Of a stretch of DNA of 64,000 nucleotides, positions 63,749 through 64,000 are shown piece by piece (within the stretch, counting starts at the first letter, position 1; every line of letters starts with the position of its first letter). The position numbers and the translations under genes are program-made. Location: positions 46,268-110,267 of the forward strand of contig CAJTIT010000006.1 of assembly GCA_910576345.1 (NCBI GenBank), written 5' to 3'. The notes beneath the pieces were generated by a model. The model saw only the letters and a program-made list of their open reading frames with translations. It searched no databases and was not told the origin of the DNA. Source of the DNA: Erysipelotrichales bacterium. GTDB taxonomy: Bacteria; Bacillota_I; Bacilli_A; Erysipelotrichales; Erysipelotrichaceae.

Positions 63749-63764
63749 TAAATCATTGATGTGA

Positions 63765-63800
63765 CAAAAGAATGGATCATTTCTATTCTTTTTTTATATA
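63765..63800 (+). terminator. Intrinsic terminator of hemW
   Basis: AAAAGAAT/ATTCTTTT stem with T run. Confidence 0.65.
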
Positions 63801-63849
63801 GTTTATGATTTAAAGGAGGATTGAAGTGAGAAGTATAGGTTTCCGGATA

Positions 63850-63906
63850 AAAAAACGAAAAAAAGTGAAAAAAAGATTGACAAGAGTAAGAGAGGTTTGG
63901 TATTAT
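63850..63906 (+). promoter_or_regulatory. Very strong promoter with UP element, probably of an rRNA operon
   Basis: Phased A tracts (63849-63876) resemble an UP element and abut TTGACA (63877-63882); after 18 bp comes TATTAT (63901-63906) with TGG before it. The transcript would begin near 63913. Confidence 0.8.
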
Positions 63907-64000
63907 TATCAAGCACTTCGGTGCATCGGTCTTTGAAAACCAGACAGAATAAACGTCAATTTCACCCAGTAAACAAAAAAACTGGATAACAAACAAAAAA
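63907..64000 (+). other. Probable rRNA operon leader (continues past window)
   Basis: The sequence after the promoter has a GCACTTCGGTGC hairpin, then CTTTGAAAACC and AAAACTGGATAACAAAC. These resemble the boxA-like and spacer motifs that precede 16S or 23S genes in Firmicutes. No rRNA bases are inside the window, so the assignment is inferred. Confidence 0.6.

Noticed and set aside
1..64000. CRISPR array, insertion sequence or prophage
   Set aside because: No regularly spaced repeats, transposase or phage structural genes were seen on either strand.

Overview
The window comes from a low-GC Firmicute (by eye about 40% GC). AGGAGG-type ribosome binding sites, sigma-A promoters, intrinsic terminators, a T-box and RNase HIII all fit. 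The gene complement suggests an Erysipelotrichia-like gut anaerobe: a partial suf operon, NfnAB, a LeuRS T-box, a fused aroE-aroK and peptide uptake. GerE and GerM homologues imply that the lineage makes, or recently made, endospores. The order pepV - trmB - thioredoxin - murC - ytxG - ytxH - ccpA and then rnhC - cvpA - mutS2 - uvrC - gerE - gerM - yfcE follows two blocks of the Bacillus subtilis chromosome, as I remember them.

Layout. 1-2.8 kb: end of the suf Fe-S assembly operon and 5-formyl-THF cyclo-ligase. 2.8-4 kb: an MFS transporter. 4.4-10 kb: a complete oppBCDFA operon, followed (10-15 kb) by two M24 peptidases flanking a guanylate-kinase-like gene, an EamA transporter and an aminotransferase, probably for using imported peptides. 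15.3-18.3 kb: small hypotheticals and a decayed accessory island with one intact DUF4268 nuclease-like gene. 18.3-25 kb: DedA protein, C26 amidotransferase, a methionine pair (metY-metA) behind a structured leader RNA, and several single genes. 25-28.5 kb: shikimate genes, with a fused aroE-aroK plus DAHP synthase on the minus strand behind a Phe/Tyr leader-peptide attenuator, and divergent aroD. 28.6-31.4 kb: NfnAB and a small membrane protein with a structured leader. 31.4-38.3 kb: T-box/leuS, scpAB, rpsO, pnp. 38.3-52.7 kb: the ytp/murC/ccpA block, rnhC, cvpA, mutS2, uvrC and a gerE gene lacking an ordinary start codon. 52.9-59.2 kb: a VanY-fold protein that has lost its catalytic residues, then murL-murD, gerM and yfcE. 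59.5-63.8 kb: tRNA-Arg(UCU), lepA, a winged-helix protein, hemW. The right edge holds a very strong promoter and leader that look like the start of an rRNA operon.

The most interesting points are: the aromatic attenuator controlling a fused aroE-aroK; murL-murD sitting where Bacillus carries racE, which suggests D-glutamate enters the wall by the MurD2/MurL route; the dead VanY homologue beside it; the unclassified leader RNA before metY; and the GerE gene that a conventional gene caller would miss. Intergenic stretches over 300 bases are described in the feature list. I saw no insertion sequence, prophage, CRISPR array or replication origin.
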